From Schistocerca nitens (Eukaryota > Arthropoda > Insecta > Orthoptera > Acrididae): DNA of 64,000 nucleotides. Position numbers and translations under genes: made by a program. The stretch spans positions 355,737,234 through 355,801,233 of the forward strand of contig NC_064622.1 in the NCBI RefSeq assembly GCF_023898315.1, in the 5' to 3' direction. This document shows positions 1 through 12,477 of this stretch, one piece after another (position 1 is the first letter of the stretch; every line of letters starts with the position of its first letter). Below the pieces are notes generated by a model that was not told where the DNA came from, did no database searches, and was given only the letters and a program-made list of their open reading frames with translations.

Positions 1-2362
1 AACTACAGGAGTATTGTGCATTGTGGAGAGACTGCTGAAAATATAAATGTTGTGTAATATTGTGTTGGGCCTGAAGTCCTGACTCAGACGTTGTCACAAA
101 GCTGTTTACCAGTGGTACAACATATTTGTAGTTTTATAATTTTATGCCAAACATTCTTCAGTACTCATTACAAGCAAAAATTAATACTAAGTTAAATACG
201 TGACAGCGTATCAGTGCAATTGCAGTTATTTTATCAAAATCTGTTTACTGTGGAGCTACCTGTTCTGCAGTCAACTTTTTGTAATGCAGAGCTGTTAAAA
301 GTGGAATGAACTTACAAATATGTAATATTTGGAATATTGAAGCACTATTAGATATAACAGTGTTTTTATTTCTAACATATATAAGTGAAATTACATAGAT
401 GCAAGTTTGTGTTGTAGCACAGTCTGAAGAGTATTAGAAGGTACATCAGTGATGACTCATTATGAGTGACTAGTAGTGCTTAATATTAAACAAAAAACAT
501 GAATACCTTCACTAATAATCTGAACATTGTAGTTAAGATATCCGAACCACCAAAACGTTTAAGTAGAATTTCCAAGGATTGGAAAAGCTTCTCATGACAA
601 AAGTATTCACCCTTCTTGGCAGTGATTGAGAGTACCAGTAGTGTTAGTTAAGTCTATGCCACTTCTTTCATACCTTGCCTCATCCCTTGTATTTTCCTCA
701 GTTCTCACAGCAGAATTTTAATGGCCTGCTTGCATGACAGTAGTATTTATGTATAGTTTCTAAGCATAATTTTGCAAAGTACTTCATAGAATAACGTCCT
801 TCATTTCACTGAGTGTAGGAGTTTTGAAACATGAAATGAAATGTATCGTCCATTATGTTGTAATTAATCCTGTGACAACAGCAAGTGGTCACATTGTTTT
901 GAATTTGTTATAAGAATGTTTTGTGATGAAGTGCATATTTTTTTTCAGAGACCAGATATATTTAATAATGTGGTCAACTTCCATCCATTTTTGGATACTT
1001 AAATGTACATTACAAAATTCATATTGTATATAATTGTTGATGGATCTCCAGTTTATCATCTTGACTGTCTTTATAATGTCCCTTTAATGAATGTGGAGAG
1101 AGCAAAAAGAAACAAAACCTCAATTTTAAAACAATTCGTAAATGATTGTTTGATTTTATAACCTAATCCTGACGCGGACACTTGGTGTTAACATTACAAT
1201 CAAAGATAAAATTGCTGAGAAAGCAGTTGCAGTGTAGTGACAAAATGTAATATTTCACTATTTGTAATTGCTGACTACCATTTTGTCTTGCTAATTGAAG
1301 TCCAAGCTGCTTAATGACAAAGGAAACGAATCTCAGAGTTTAATGTGTGGAGCGGTAGTCTCCTAGGTGTGCAAAAATGTTAAAATTCATCTGCGAAATA
1401 AATTTTGTACTGTATTGCTAAACTATTTGCTGTATGGAGATTAATCTCTTGGAGATAGTTTTCAACTTGGGTTTCGGAGTAGTGGTATGCAAAACATGAA
1501 TGCTTAAATTTTTGTATATTTTGCTAGTTCTTCACTTGTAAAATTATACACTGTTGAATGCTATATTTTGTTGGGGAAACGTTGTTCATACTATATATGT
1601 ATAAAATGGTCTAATATTTTGGAGGCAATAGATGCCGGCACGAATGTCGGAATTTGTGTTCAAAATTGTTTTAGAGCACAAGAAGTTTGGAGTTGCGGAA
1701 AATTTTAACATTTGGGTATCGTAGTAGAATGGGAATTAGTGGGGAATTAAGGCAATGATGGAAAGTTGTTACACTTTCATTTTGGTCTGATTTATTTAGG
1801 CATAATCATAACTCAGTTTTGCTTGTTTCCAATTTAACTGATTAACTTCTTATGACATGTTTGACAATATTGTCTTTAACTTCTTATGACATGTTTGACA
1901 ATATTGTCTTTTCTGCAGTCACTAATACTCTTGTATCACCATTTTGAGATTGCAAAGTATGCTGATGTTAAGTTCATTCACAGTGCTGTTCATGACTGAC
2001 TCTTATTTCAAAAAGAGCCATTAATTTTTTATTGCTCGTAGGGAAGTGTGCAAAATACACATCAAATAAATAGCTGCTGATAAATTTCAGAAGGTAGCTG
2101 GCTGTGTGTGATCAGAGAGGAATACACTAGCTACGGACAGAACTTTCACATTTCTCATAAAGCGCGCCTCATGAGACTTTAATGTAAGCACACATCTGAT
2201 GCCATGAGTCCGAGGGCAGAAACAAATTTGGACTTCGGTGGTATGGGCCAGTAGGTAGAGTTGTAAAGGGAGAGGGTGCTATGTCGTAATTGTTCCTGGT
2301 GTATTAGATTAAAGACCTGAAATAAATTCGCTTTTTTGCACTTGTGAATATGGATCTTAAAT
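1..2362. other. AT-rich noncoding DNA, no gene recognised
   Basis: No reading frame of useful length and no recognisable TE protein is visible on either strand. The stretch is AT-rich and could be intron or 3' untranslated sequence of a gene outside the window, but nothing here proves that. The only clear structure is a short tandem duplication, listed separately. Confidence 0.5.
1844..1911. repeat. 34-bp tandem duplication
   Basis: A 34-base unit beginning AACTTCTTATGACATG and ending in TTGTCTTT occurs twice head to tail (1844-1877 and 1878-1911) with no mismatch. This is a recent local duplication, such as replication slippage would give. No function is evident. Confidence 0.9.
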
Positions 2363-2687
2363 ATCTACATCCATACTCCGCAAGCCACCTGACGGTGTGT
2401 GGTAGAGTGTACCTTGAGTACCTCTATTGGTTCTCCCTTCTATTCCAGTCTCTATTGTTCGTGGAAAGGATTGTCGGTATGCCTCTATGTGGGCTTTAAT
2501 CTCTGATTTTATCCTCATGGTCTCTTCGCGAGATATACGTAGGAGGGAGCAATATACTGCTTGACTCCTCGGTGAAGGTATGTTCTCGAAACTTCAACAA
2601 AAGCCCGTACCGAGCTACTGAGTCTCTCTCCTGCAGAGTCTTCAACTGGAATTTATCATCTCCGTAATGCTTTCACGATTACTAAAT
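2363..2687 (-). mobile_element. LINE 3'-end fragment (jockey/CR1-like)
   Basis: The segment reads from a TCTACATCCATACTCCGCAA end on the + strand. On the minus strand it gives a broken reverse-transcriptase C-terminal tail containing pieces such as FSNRESITEMI. I recognise this from memory as the 3' end of a LINE very common in locust genomes, but cannot run a search. Only the last few hundred bases are present, as expected for a 5'-truncated insertion. The exact clade is uncertain. Confidence 0.6.
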
Positions 2688-2890
2688 ACCTGTCATTTTG
2701 GCCTTTAGTGAAATGGTTTCCTAATTCCAACCTAACTTTAGTGTGGGCTGCAGCTCTGTGCTTGAAGGGAAAATTGCTGAACAAGTGTTTTTTTCATACA
2801 CAAAAATGTCATTTTTAGGCTCCATGATGAATATTTGTTGTGTGTCCAGGACATGAAATTTTAAATTACTGGAATAACATTAATAGTGTG

Positions 2891-2937
<47 letters not shown>
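2891..2937. repeat. (CA)n microsatellite
   Basis: About 20 uninterrupted CA units preceded by a short CGCGCG run. Small cysteine-valine reading frames across it are artefacts. Confidence 0.95.
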
Positions 2938-2940
<3 letters not shown>

Positions 2941-4406
2941 TTGCAAATAATCAATTGCAGAGATAATTAAATGAAATATGGAAGTAATATAGAGGAATGT
3001 GTACAAAAAATTTGAGAACCAAGTATTCAGCAGTTTTGATTGCAGCAAGGTTGCTTTTGGTACATGTATCCAGTAGGTTCATGCAGACTAGCAGGTATTG
3101 TCCTGCAAGTTTCGTCATTACTTCTGAAACCCTGATTCCTCAGTAGGACTTCACATTGTGACAGTCCAGTTCTGTTTTTGCCGTGTCTTCCATGCCACAT
3201 AAGGTAAATATGAACCTGCAGTTGGCCCCTTGTAGGTGTTAAGTGTTTTGGATAGAATCTCGCCAAAGATCTGCTTGGTGATTTCCTGGGGATAACTGTC
3301 TTGCAGTAGTTTTTTTGCATGGAGATCTTTCCTTAATACCGAGTCTTGGTTGTTACGATTTGTGTTCAAACGAGGTATGTGGGGTAAATTTCCTGTTTCT
3401 CTCTACTTCTGAATCTGCTTTCCTGGGTATACATGGTGGTATACGTATAATGTGGTATAGTTGGTGGAGGATATTTTGGTGTGGTGAAATATTGCCTGGG
3501 CAGATATTTGAAGTACTTTTGGTTGGGATGGCACCTGTAAGTTGTGGACGATGTTCTATGCAGATACTTTTCAGAAATAAGCTCAGACTGAGCTTTGAAT
3601 GTAAGGGAATGGTCCATATTTTTGTATGTGGTTGAGTAAGCAGCTGTTTAGTGAAAGCCACACCTGTAACTTAACATCTTTCATAACCATTCGCAGGGTT
3701 GGCTCAAATTGAGGATATGTTCACAGCAAGGCCTTTCTTGGCAGTGCCTTCTATAAATGACACAAGTGAAACTAAACAGATTTTTGTCTGTTGGTTCTTT
3801 CCCATGCTTTGTGCCAAGTCCTGAAATTTGCAATTTAAAGTGATTGGTGTATAGTGAGATTCAATATTCATTGATTTGTAGCAGATCCAAACATTTTAAT
3901 TCCTTCTTAGTTTGTCAAGACCTGCAGCTTTTATTCTTCATAGATTTGAAAACACTATCTGATTCTTTCAAGGTGGAAATAGTGCTGAAATAATCTTTCT
4001 CATCTTGGAGTTTTCAGATATTTCTTCAGCCTTACCATCAAAAAGGATATTACAACACTGAAAATTTGTAAAACTTATTCTTGTGACTTGGACTGTCTTG
4101 GTGTTACTGTGAAGGGAAGTAGATGGTTTTGACTGATCAGTAAAACATCTAAGATTCCCTAAACGTCTGCTCTCCATGAAAGGGAATGGGCTGAGGTGTG
4201 CCAGTTGCATGCCCCCCCCCCATGTTCAATGGACCTGACAACTCTGACTTTTCCTTTTGGGAAAAATCATGGGATCTTCTTCCACACTTACTGGCTTCTG
4301 TCAGTTAGAATCGAACTCTCAACTGTGGCATTCTGCATGCATAGACTTCAGATGGGACGTGCACCATATAATAGATGATTTACTTAAAACCTCTTTATTT
4401 AGTTCA
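2938..4406. other. Unassigned region with minus-strand open stretches
   Basis: The minus strand is open for 60-100 codons in several successive frames (3027-3369, 3353-3661, 3968-4210). This is the pattern of an old coding sequence broken by frameshifts, probably a TE. The readable peptides contain no catalytic motif that I recognise. A C10 run lies at 4212-4221. I cannot assign a family. Confidence 0.3.
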
Positions 4407-4526
4407 ATAGATGAAAAATCTACTCACCAAGTAGTGGCAGCACACACATGTAAGACTTAACTGATATCACAACACACACTTGTGAGTGCGTTCTGCTGCC
4501 ACTTGGTGAGTAGATTTTTCATCTAT
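4407..4526. mobile_element. Hairpin MITE
   Basis: A 120-bp element whose ends are near-perfect inverted repeats. The left arm (4407-4441) starts ATAGATGAAAAATCTACTCA and the right arm (4493-4526) is its reverse complement apart from a 3-base indel. The centre is about 50 bp. It would fold into a long hairpin. The TACTCACCA core of the arm is shared with the MITE at 43621-43859, so the two may belong to one superfamily. There is no coding capacity. Confidence 0.8.
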
Positions 4527-5190
4527 CCAGTTAATTTCATTAATAATTGTTTTTGTTATTTGAACCTGTTTAGGCACACAATAAAAAAGCTTCATGTATT
4601 TTGCTATAAAATGATACAGAAATGGTGCCTGTAGGGTAAATAAAGATGAGTTTTTGAAGTTGTGAAGTCCTTATTGGTACATACTACACAAGGGGCAGCC
4701 AAATGGAAAACAAGACGGATTGGAAAAAGTGACACATTCATTGTTTACCTTTCTTCCATCTTGTTTTCATTTGCTGGCCCCTTTGCATTTGATGGAAAGT
4801 TTGGTTAGGAATGATATTAGACCAAGAGCGATGGCTGGGTTATTGTTGGTCTTCAATAATTTTTGTTCATTTCAGGTATTGTGTTTATCTGGATATACTA
4901 GGTTCGTATGGGGTATTGATACATAAAACCAGACTTTAGGCAAGATAGTTACATAGTGTGTCCTCAAAGCTGTCTCTCGCCTCCAAGTTGGCAAACCCAG
5001 GGAAATGAGCAACATTGTGGAAGATGGAGTACCCATCCCCATTGGGGAAAAAAGGTCAGGGCAGATGAGAGCAGGAGAAATGGTCCTCTGAATAATAGGG
5101 GTTGAGTGCAGGGCCAACACCCCTGCCTTGGTGAAAACAAAGCCAGACTGCTCCCCCCCCCCTCCCCCAAGGCAAAATAAGCTAAGGAAT

Positions 5191-6690
5191 GAGATTATGA
5201 ATAGGACTCTTAAATTTGGAACATGGAATATGCTTACAACCACCAGGAACAATGAAGTGTACCTGAAAGGGTTTTGGATTGGAATTAGTTGCCATCAGAC
5301 AGAAGGTAAGGAGAGATACAGAAGCAAAATTTTATGTTACTTTGGGAGATGTCAGACAAGGTCATTATTTGGAACAATGTACCAAAAATGAGTCTATGCT
5401 TGGTTTTACACCAAATGACAGAATATGCACACTCTGAATAATAGTGATATTCAATATGACTTAGACATATGCTCTAACAAAAAATGAGGGTCTTGTGGAT
5501 AGCTTTTATAATTGTGTGAAGTCTATCAAAAGATACAGGCACATAATTTAGGAATAGTCCTGGGATGATTATAATGCAAAGCATGGAAAAGAACCTCTGT
5601 GTCCATTTTGGTAAGGAAAGCTTGCATGGAGATTAGTAATGGGCTGAGAGTTCCCTAGTTTGACTGTGATACTAAAGCAGTAAGCTTGTTTCCCAAGCTG
5701 AAATATTCACAAGGATGTGTGGAGAAGTGCAGGAAAAAGTGATACAAATATAGTAGACCATATATTGGTATCCGAAAGTTGAAAATGTGTGCATATTTTG
5801 GGAGCTGACCATCACCTTACTGCTAAAATGAGGCAAAGAATTGCTGCAGTGCATCCAGGGAAAACAAGGGAATTTTGAAATGGGATGTAGGCAGTCTGGA
5901 GATATAACCTTTTGAATATCAGAATAAATTGAAACAAACCAGCCTGTGGAGCACAGTAATGACAGGTAAGGAATGGTATATTAAGAATACAAGTGGCAAA
6001 GGATGAAATAGGTGAATCTAGAAATGAGAAGTATTATGACTGTAGACAGAGGGTTCAATAGAAGGAAGAAGCAAGGCTAAAAATGTCACCAATGAAAGAA
6101 AAGAATTAAATGGACTATGTATAATGAAAAGAATTAGAAGTGCTACATAGATCACAGAAAAAAGATAAGCCTTAAAAACATGGAGAGTAGAAAGTTTTAT
6201 AAGTGAAAAGAGGTAATGTTCTTTTCAAGGTGAGTTGGAATGCTGCAAAAATGCTCATTTTATGTGCTAAGCCTAAAAGATTAGAAGTGTAACAGTATAT
6301 ATCTAAAATATAGGCTTCAGGGATGAAGATGGAATCCTGCTGATATAAAAGAAATGCTGGAGGATGGTTGCACTGATGCAGAGCAACAGATATACTATAA
6401 AGTAGAACCCTAAATAGAAGAGCATACTCTGGCAGAAGTACAGAATGTGGTAAAAAGAATAAGAAAAAAGCACCATTACTGTACTTTCAGACTAAGATTG
6501 ATAAACGTATTTGTTCAATCTGGAATCGAGAATGGCCTTTACAGGCAATCCAGTCCATACATAAGAAAGGTGACACGGCATGTTACTCTAACTTCGGAGG
6601 GATTACTTGGTTGAATGTGGCATATGTTTTATCTGGAATCCTACACAATGGTAGTCCTATATGTGAAAATTAAATTGGGTTCATTTTCTT
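5191..6690 (+). pseudogene. Old RTE-like LINE, endonuclease and start of RT
   Basis: This is a heavily decayed non-LTR retrotransposon. Readable endonuclease pieces follow the family order in shifting frames: TLKFGTWNM at about 5211 (the GTWN block near the N terminus), WDDYNAKHGK near 5560-5590, and VDHILVSES followed by GADHHLTAK at about 5750-5835 (the SDHH-type active-site block). RT-domain text HKKGDTACYSNFGGIT appears near 6560-6610. The element stops before the catalytic RT motif and is followed by dispersed repeat copy A. It is a different and older lineage than the RTE copies at 17.4, 36.8 and 45.1 kb. Clade assignment to RTE is from motif wording only. Confidence 0.65.
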
Positions 6691-7775
6691 AAGGAAAAAC
6701 TGTTTAATAAAGCTCCAGCATCCAGCGCGCGTTTGTCGATTATTTATGTGATCTTGAAATGCATCCCTGTTGTTTTCTGAACATTCCTGTTTGCCTCCGT
6801 AGTGCAGCAGTAGCTTTACCACCTATCACACCCGGGTTCAATTCCCTGCAGGGGGAGTGGGTGTTCACCACCATTGACACGCAAGTTGCCGAAGTGGCGT
6901 CAACTAAAGACATGCAATACGGTGACCGATCCCCGAAGGAGATATTCTGGCCAATAAGTGCCATACGATCACTTCACTTTGAACATATTTTGAACACATT
7001 CTAAGTTGATTTCCGGATGAATCGTAAGTTGATTTTTGAATGCATGCAAGGTGTACGTGATGTCTGTCAGGGGAATACCTGTCACATCTAGAAATAAACT
7101 TCCTTACAGACAAAAGGGGATGGGGCTAAAGGATTGGAGTGAAATAAAGCTGAACGGGTGAATGCCTATCGCTGTTTATGTGGTTGAATGGGTTTGTGAA
7201 TAATCAGTGTTATAATTACTAGTGAAATCCATTGATTCAGACTACAAAAACAGTAATGAACGACTAACAGGTAAGAAAGATTTGTATTATTTTCTCACTG
7301 TATCCCAGAAAATAAAATGTTGACAAATTTTTGGCTCTACCGCTACATAAGTAAGGGCCAGTTGTACAGTGCCCAGCTAGCAGCCGCTTCAGTACTATTC
7401 CGAGGGCAGCGCGGAAAATGCGTTGTACGAATACGTAGTAACGCCTAACTGGAGATAAAATGTGGGTTAACTAAACCGGTGATTGTGGAAGGGTTAGTGA
7501 AGTTAACTGGAATACAAGTTTTGACACTGGAAGGAATACTTACAGAATTAGTGACGACAAGATTGTTTATTAGAACGAGGAAGGAGATGACATGAGGACA
7601 TCACACAAATTATGGAAGAACATGATTCCAAATTTATATAAAAATTCATACTACTACTACTTTACGATCTCGTGCTTCAGAAGTGGAGTGTATGAATGAA
7701 CTGTGGAACTGTTTCCTAACGTAAAGCTTTTTGCTTGTAGTAGGCCTAATAGGCATTTGATATTGGTACGTCGTG
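6691..7775 (+). repeat. Dispersed repeat, copy A
   Basis: The sequence from GCATCCAGCGCGCG to TGGGCCTAAT-like text matches 61994-64000 in the same order and orientation, with scattered substitutions. Shared blocks include GACAAAAGGGGATGGGGCTA, GGGCCAGTTGTACAGT, ACATCACACAAATTATG and CCTTTTGCTTGTAGT-like text. Copy A carries a SINE insertion; copy B carries a different insertion. No reading frame is shared, so this is probably a non-autonomous element or the noncoding end of a longer TE. The right boundary is set only by where the similarity to copy B stops being visible. Confidence 0.75.
6786..6979 (+). mobile_element. tRNA-derived SINE inside repeat copy A
   Basis: The element interrupts copy A where copy B runs straight through (compare 62070-62100). 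The head holds a B-box-like GGTTCAATTCC at about 6837; the tail ends CCATACGATCACTTCACTT. The flanks carry TGAACAT (6778 and 6980), consistent with a short TSD. From memory this tail is typical of a widespread orthopteran SINE. Confidence 0.65.
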
Positions 7776-7943
7776 AATTATATTCTGTTGTGTTATAAAA
7801 ATGACCATTTGTGCCAAAAGTTTCGTTTTTTTTTTGGTGTGTGTGCTAACTGCTACAATACTAGGCAGGCCTGTTTTATGTAACAGTGACAAAATACACA
7901 TAATCAGATGGAGAACCCTTACCAGTCTTGAGTACTATTTGTA

Positions 7944-9092
7944 CACACATCAAAAAATGTTTTGGATTATCTCGGTTCCGAGAGTTCCAGAACCTGTACA
8001 GAAAATTGAGATATAAACATAAACACCATTTCTGCACTTTTTATTGCTCATGAAAACCACACATTGCATGTTGTACCACCATACGAGACCTGCAGAGATG
8101 GCGGTGGTCCAGATTGCTGTACACACCGGTACCTCTAAGATCCAGTAGCACGTCGTCTTGCATTGACGCACGACAATCCACAAGTTCATCAAGGCACTGT
8201 TGGTCCAGATTGTCCCACTCGCCAACGGCAATTCAGAGTAGATCCCTCGGGGTGGTTGGTGGGTCACGTCATCCATAAACAGCCCTTTCCAATCTATCCC
8301 AGGTATGTTCGATAGGGTTCATGTCTCGAGAACGTGCTGGCCACTCTAGTCCAGCAGTGTCATTATCCTGAAGGAAGTCATTCATAAGATGTGTATGATG
8401 GGGGCGTGAATTGTCGTCCATGAAGACGAATGCATCACCAATATGCTGCCGATATGGTTGCGCTATTGGTCGGAGGGTGGCATTCATGTATCTTACAGCC
8501 ATTACACTGCCTTCTGTGACCACCAACGGCGTACGTCGTCTTCACATAATGCCACCTCAAAACAGCAGGGAACATCCACCTTGCTGCACTCGCTGGACGG
8601 TGTGTCTAAGGAATTCAGCCTGACCGGGTTGCCTCCAAACACGTGTTCGACGATTGTCTGGTTGAAGGCATATGTAACACTCATCGGTGAAGAGAATGTG
8701 ATGCCAGTCCTGAGTGGTCCATTCGGCATGTTGTTAGCCCATCTGTACTGAGTTGCATGGTGGTGTGGTTACAAAGATGACCTCACCATGGATGTCGGGA
8801 GTGAAGCTGTGAATTATGCAGCCTATTGCACTCAGTTTGAGTCATAACATGCCGTCCAGTGGCAACATGAAAAGCATTATTCATCATGTGGCAGGTAGTG
8901 GTCATCCATTGCAGTAGTAGCCCTTGGGCGCCCTGAGCGAGGCATGTCATCGACCGTTGCTGTCTCTCTGTAGCTCCTCCACGTCCAAACAACATTGCTT
9001 TGGTTCACTCCGAGATACCTGGACACTTCCCTTGTCGAGAGCCCTTCCTGGCACAAAGTAACATTGCGGACGCGATCGAACCTCACTATCTA
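7944..9092 (-). pseudogene. Tc1-like DD34E transposon, 5'-truncated
   Basis: Minus-strand transposase relic. The N-terminal helix-turn-helix text (VSRYLGVNQSNVVWTWRSY, about 9050-8970) is followed by broken middle segments. The C-terminal catalytic text FVFMDDNSRPHHTHL then MNPIEHTWD lies at 8430-8300, the second Asp and the Glu of a DDE transposase. Frames change several times, so it is dead. The left end has TA followed by CACACATCAAAAAATGTTTT, resembling a transposon terminus. No matching inverted end is visible at about 9090, so the transposase 5' side is probably truncated. It catalysed cut-and-paste transposition when active. Confidence 0.8.
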
Positions 9093-11800
9093 GTAATTAC
9101 CCTGGTCCGGAAATACCGTAGATCCGGGGCTGATGCACACAGTCAGTTGTAGTGGGGAGGTGGGTAGTCTCCAAGTGATCCGTGTTTATGTTTAATGATT
9201 TTACTGTTTCCTCTTCATTTATTGCTCTCACATCCAATGAAAACAAAATGTATTTCTGTGGCTGGGAGCTATTAACTGAATTAAAATACATTCATGTAAT
9301 TAAGGAAGGCTAAAATATGTTATTAGTTTCAGATTATTTCCACCTTTCTGACAGTCAAGCATTAATCGCCTTGCAGAAGAATGAAGTTATTTTTGTCGGT
9401 TTGCTAAAGAAATTTGGCTTATATTAATCTTTTCCGCTGAGGCAGTCAATTTAATTGATACTAAGTGTGTAATTCCACGCTATTGGCTAGTTTCAACTGT
9501 TCGCTACATTTCAAGTACAGGTTTTCATCGTCTAGCACGTGTGACATATGCCATAATAAAGAACCAAACATGAGATAATACAGTACTGGTACTCTAAGAA
9601 AATTTACAACTGAATCTGGAGATAGAATGTGCACTTAAAGCCGAATTATGCATTTTAAATTGTTTCAATAAATTCTGATGCTCTTGGAGTATCCTCTGTC
9701 TTGTTTCTTTTATGACATAGTGTAAGATCTTTCAATGTGTCACACATACGGGCTTTCTGCATCGTTGTAGCTGCGCAAGTGCGGTGACACCAATTATCTG
9801 GCGCTCTCTGGCAACTGCTGAAACGAACCAGTTTCTAACAAGTAGCGGGAAAATATTGCGAATGATTGTTTGGAAAGCGTTACTTTCAAAGTAAATTTCC
9901 TTTTACTTAAGAAGAACTATGTGCGAGAATGTACAATGAATTTCGTAAATCAAATCAACTCTTTGAGTACGAGCATTTGGAAGAATTTCGAGCCCAGATC
10001 AGGCATTTATGTCGTCGTTAAAAATTTTAGTGGCACATTTGTGTGATTTATCTTAAAGTGTAACCCGCGCGAAAAAGATCAGCTTTATATGTGAAAGCTT
10101 AGCTTCTCTTGCAGTTTATTAATCTTACAGACCAATATATATGTGAAACCTTTTTTCTTTCTTGTAGCAACACTATGTATATTAATTTTAAACCATTGAC
10201 TTTTGGTGTGTGTTTGCGCTACTTAACAGTGATGTTGCTATTGACTGACTACATCACTTCTCCTGTGCTCTGAATATCTGCTGTCAGCTGGCGAGATCAC
10301 GTGACATGAGCTATGACTGGTTTACAAAAGGGCATCGCAATCTCTATTTCAATGCTTAAAGTAACATGCAGTGTTTGATGGAATTCGAATTTATTCTTTC
10401 GTAATACGAAAATATGCAGTGTACATGTTAGTGCACATCAAAGATCTTTCCGAAACGTGTTTTTTTCTTGGGTTTTCTTTTCTAAAGTGCTGGGAAGTTC
10501 TATGCTGGTGCATAAACGACTTGGCCTGTTTGTGCAGAGAATGGGTGACTGTCAAATAGTTGATCCTATCTATCCAAGTAAGATTTATAATGTATTTGAG
10601 ATGACTTGGACTGATTTAACAAATTTATCATACATCTATGGAGATGGGTAGAGTTTTAGTACATGCGTTTCAAGCTTTCTTGAAGTTTGTTTCTCTTGAA
10701 TTGGACAGTCTCTGGTTTCACAACTGTTTGGACCAAAGAGATAGGTCGATGCTGTGTGCACGGGACAGACTCTGACACATTCTTCTTTGTTCACTGGACA
10801 AGATGCTCACTGTCAAAAACATTATCATGATTATATCTACCACACCATGTATCACTGTTGAAGGATGGTGGCATCTTTGGGTCATGAGTTAACACAAATC
10901 TCATATGTTCAATCCAGTCTTCCGGTTTTATTAGTCTATCTGGGGAAAGGTAGGTGGCTATTGTGGGTGATGGGAATGTAGTCTGGACCATATCTCAACT
11001 ATGCAAATGTGAAGTTGTCACTGACAGGGCAGCCCTGGAGTAAATGTTGTGCTGGACGTATTATTTGTATGGGCAGACCCTCTTGAATCGCTCCACAGAA
11101 TGTTGTGATGAAATGGATGCAACTGATGTCACCACCACACAGGCCACGGCTTAAATGAGGACATTTGCGGTAAGAAGCTACCTGCATGACCAATTTCCAG
11201 GAGCACTTAGTGGAACTGCAGCAAAGTCCGTCAGGATATTCGTTGGACTGATGCAGAGGTGCCAAATAACTATATACACAGTAGCAAGTCTGTGGAATTT
11301 TTCATCAAAAGAAGCAGCTTGACAAATAAGAAAATGTATTAACGTGTTTCTGGGCGTTCTGATGAACTCAATACAACGTCTGGAAACATTATTAATCACA
11401 TTGAGAGAACCCGAGAGATCATAATAAAATACCTCATTATTGCAGAACATTTAGATTTTCAAGGTATTTCTACAGAACTGTAATGCATAACAGGTTTTAG
11501 AAGCCATGAAAATTAGTCAGCTGTACTTATATGGACACAAATTAGTATAACATTACTGTAGGTGTAATATGTGGGGCAGTTAACTAGATATACACGAAAA
11601 GGTCATAGATCTCGGCGAGTGCTGCACTGAACAGCTCTACTACTCTAGTAGATTTGTTCCACAAGACAACAGTTCTGATAATGTAGACGCCCCTCCCCCC
11701 TTTCTACGGGGAATGTTTTAATTTTCATTAAAGTTGAGCTCTGATTACTGAATAAGAGTTGAATCTTTTAAGTTCTTGACCTTGGCTGTGTGAAGTCTAC
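9093..11800. other. No recognised gene; weak minus-strand open stretches
   Basis: Nothing recognisable lies between 9093 and 10790. From 11450 down to 10791 the minus strand gives open stretches of 66-90 codons in changing frames, including SPDRLIKPEDWIEHMRF. They look like one eroded coding sequence, but I recognise no domain. It may be a TE fragment. Confidence 0.3.
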
Positions 11801-11810
11801 TATTATTGTT

Positions 11811-11843
<33 letters not shown>

Positions 11844-11844
11844 G
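11801..11844. repeat. (TTG)n microsatellite
   Basis: A trinucleotide run with two leading ATT units. No coding frame spans it. Confidence 0.9.
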
Positions 11845-12477
11845 AGCAGCTTCTTTAGTGGGAGAAGTTAACACCATGTTAGATGTACTAGGAAGTGGCG
11901 TCAAATGCTATCATTCGATGGATCCATGTGACACATGCATAATTCTGTTTTTAGTTTAATTGTGTATCGCTATGTGTTAAGTGTGTTTAATGAAATAACT
12001 TACTGCATTACCTAAAAAATATTCTTCAAATACGACACGTGCACTTGAAAAACTCTTGTGTTTGTCTGCTAATGTAAAATAATCTATAAAAATGCTAATG
12101 TTCATTTGTTTCCATTCTTAAATCTTCGAAATGAGTTCACCAATTTCTTTCATTTGACAGAATGTTGCCATCGAATTCGCGCAGTGTTTATACGCAGCAA
12201 TGACGATACGACTGCGAAAAGTTATAATAGGATATTTGACAGTGTTCAGGAAATCATCTTATATTGTTAATTACGTCATTTTATGCTCATAATAAGCTGT
12301 TTTTCCTCATGAATGTAAATATTAATAATAAGAAATTTCTTTCTTTCTTCTTGTAAAAAAATAAGAAATAAAATAAAAATGCAAAATTATAAATAAAATG
12401 AAATTTAATATTAAATATGTATATTCAAAATACTGCTCTTAAATCTTAAATTCTAATCTCCTTCTACGCCCACCTTT

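Noticed and set aside
2866-3048. Small Cys-Val-rich protein
   Set aside because: It is translation of the (CA)n microsatellite. The same holds at 42828-43115, 43576-43823 and 53264-53635.
11930-11937. TSD partner for the hAT end at 14643
   Set aside because: GACACATG matches the flank of 14643, but the adjoining bases do not form the inverted end expected of the element.
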